This document shows, piece after piece, positions 14,234 to 14,753 of a DNA stretch of 14,753 bases. A model generated the notes under the pieces. That model did no database searches. It was not told the DNA's origin and worked only from the letters and a program-made list of their open reading frames with translations. The number at the start of each line of letters is the position of its first letter. The first letter of the stretch is position 1. Made by a program: the position numbers and the translations under genes. Origin of the DNA: Bacillota bacterium (GTDB taxonomy: Bacteria; Bacillota; Clostridia; Lachnospirales; Lachnospiraceae); contig JAEYXC010000021.1 of the NCBI GenBank assembly GCA_023428655.1, positions 1 through 14,753 of the forward strand. The letters run 5' to 3'.

Positions 14234-14753
14234 ATGATCAGTACACTGGAGGGAATTCGTGAAACCGTTAATTTTGCTGAAAATTCTACAATTAAGCTCT
14301 ATGACAACGATGAAGCAGAAGATTATCCCACTCATTGGCATACGCCCCTAGAGATTGTCATGCCAACCATAAATGAATACCGAACTGTTTGCAATGATGT
14401 AACAATTAATTTAAGAGTCGGAGATATCCTTTTCATTGCACCCGGAACAATGCATCGCTTTTATGCTCCTAAGGTAGGCAAGAGAATAATTTTCCAAGCA
14501 GAACTGTCTGAGTTTAACAGCATTCGGGAATGTGATGCTTTTACCGCATTAATCCAACCGGCTCTTTTAATCACACCGGAGGATGCACCACTAATCCATG
14601 AACAGATCGTAGAGCTGATCAACGATATTACAGATGAGTATCAGGAGAATGTCACTATGATGAACCTCTCCATATATTCAAAGCTATTTCAGATCATGGT
14701 ATTGATTAGCAGAAATTATTCTAAGGTCTCTAATTGCTTCTCCGGAGCCAAAA
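14234..14753 (+). CDS. AraC-family transcriptional regulator, cupin sensor domain (partial)
   Basis: The first 173 residues of a regulator cut by the right edge; I translated them from the ATG at 14234, which has GGGAGGG 6 bases upstream. The N-terminal fold is an AraC-type cupin: HWHTPLEIVM gives His34, His36 and Glu40, and VGDILFIAPGTMHRF (62-76) gives the second cupin motif with His74. A helical linker follows from about 120. The two helix-turn-helix motifs that would prove the AraC family lie beyond the window, so the family call rests on the sensor domain. It is divergent to the CFI-box gene and may act on the nearby sugar importer operon or on genes further right; such regulators commonly sit beside Lpl-type importers. 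Confidence 0.85.
   Translation, partial: MISTLEGIRETVNFAENSTIKLYDNDEAEDYPTHWHTPLEIVMPTINEYRTVCNDVTINLRVGDILFIAPGTMHRFYAPKVGKRIIFQAELSEFNSIRECDAFTALIQPALLITPEDAPLIHEQIVELINDITDEYQENVTMMNLSIYSKLFQIMVLISRNYSKVSNCFSGAK

Overview
The window looks like a chromosomal segment of an anaerobic Bacillota, most likely class Clostridia and close to Lachnospiraceae. This is an inference from three things: a ferredoxin-domain EtfA next to a lactate permease, strong AGGAGG-type ribosome sites with consensus sigma-A promoters, and a carbohydrate ABC importer with no ATPase gene beside it. Almost every gene is on the minus strand. No phage, insertion sequence, CRISPR array, tRNA or rRNA was seen.

Region 1 (1-5400, minus strand) is a lactate-use locus. 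In transcription order it holds a tributyrin-type esterase, a FadR-subfamily GntR regulator, lactate permease (lctP), etfB and etfA, with etfA cut by the left edge. The EtfA has an N-terminal [4Fe-4S] domain like that of electron-confurcating lactate dehydrogenase complexes; the FAD-linked dehydrogenase subunit would be expected just outside the window. The lctP promoter is a perfect sigma-A consensus (TTGACA, 17 bp, TATAAT). It is followed at once by a TGGT-N3-ACCA operator, and a second, perfectly palindromic copy lies 139 bp downstream inside a leader of about 300 nt. The simplest model is repression by the adjacent GntR protein, perhaps with DNA looping, relieved when lactate is present.

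Region 2 (5400-8960) is a mixed housekeeping and stress segment. It has a CorA-family metal transporter (plus strand) with a 24-bp tandem repeat just upstream of its promoter. Convergent to it are an ArsC/Spx-like thioredoxin-fold protein and a GNAT acetyltransferase. Then comes a small two-gene unit of a CsbD-like protein (TTG start) and a GlsB/YeaQ-type membrane protein, with a clear terminator.

Region 3 (8920-12700, minus strand) is a carbohydrate importer operon of the LplB-LplC-LplA type: two permeases, then a large lipoprotein binding protein as last gene, closed by a perfect 30-bp palindromic terminator. No ATPase is present, so a shared MsmX-like ATPase is expected elsewhere.

Region 4 (12800-14753) holds a zinc-ribbon protein with a C-terminal CFI-box domain, ending in an unusually long nested terminator hairpin, and a divergent AraC-type regulator cut by the right edge.

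Nothing here is plainly a new system. The best leads are the two-operator lactate control region, the nested hairpin at 12810-12889, the CorA upstream repeat and the poorly characterised CFI-box protein.
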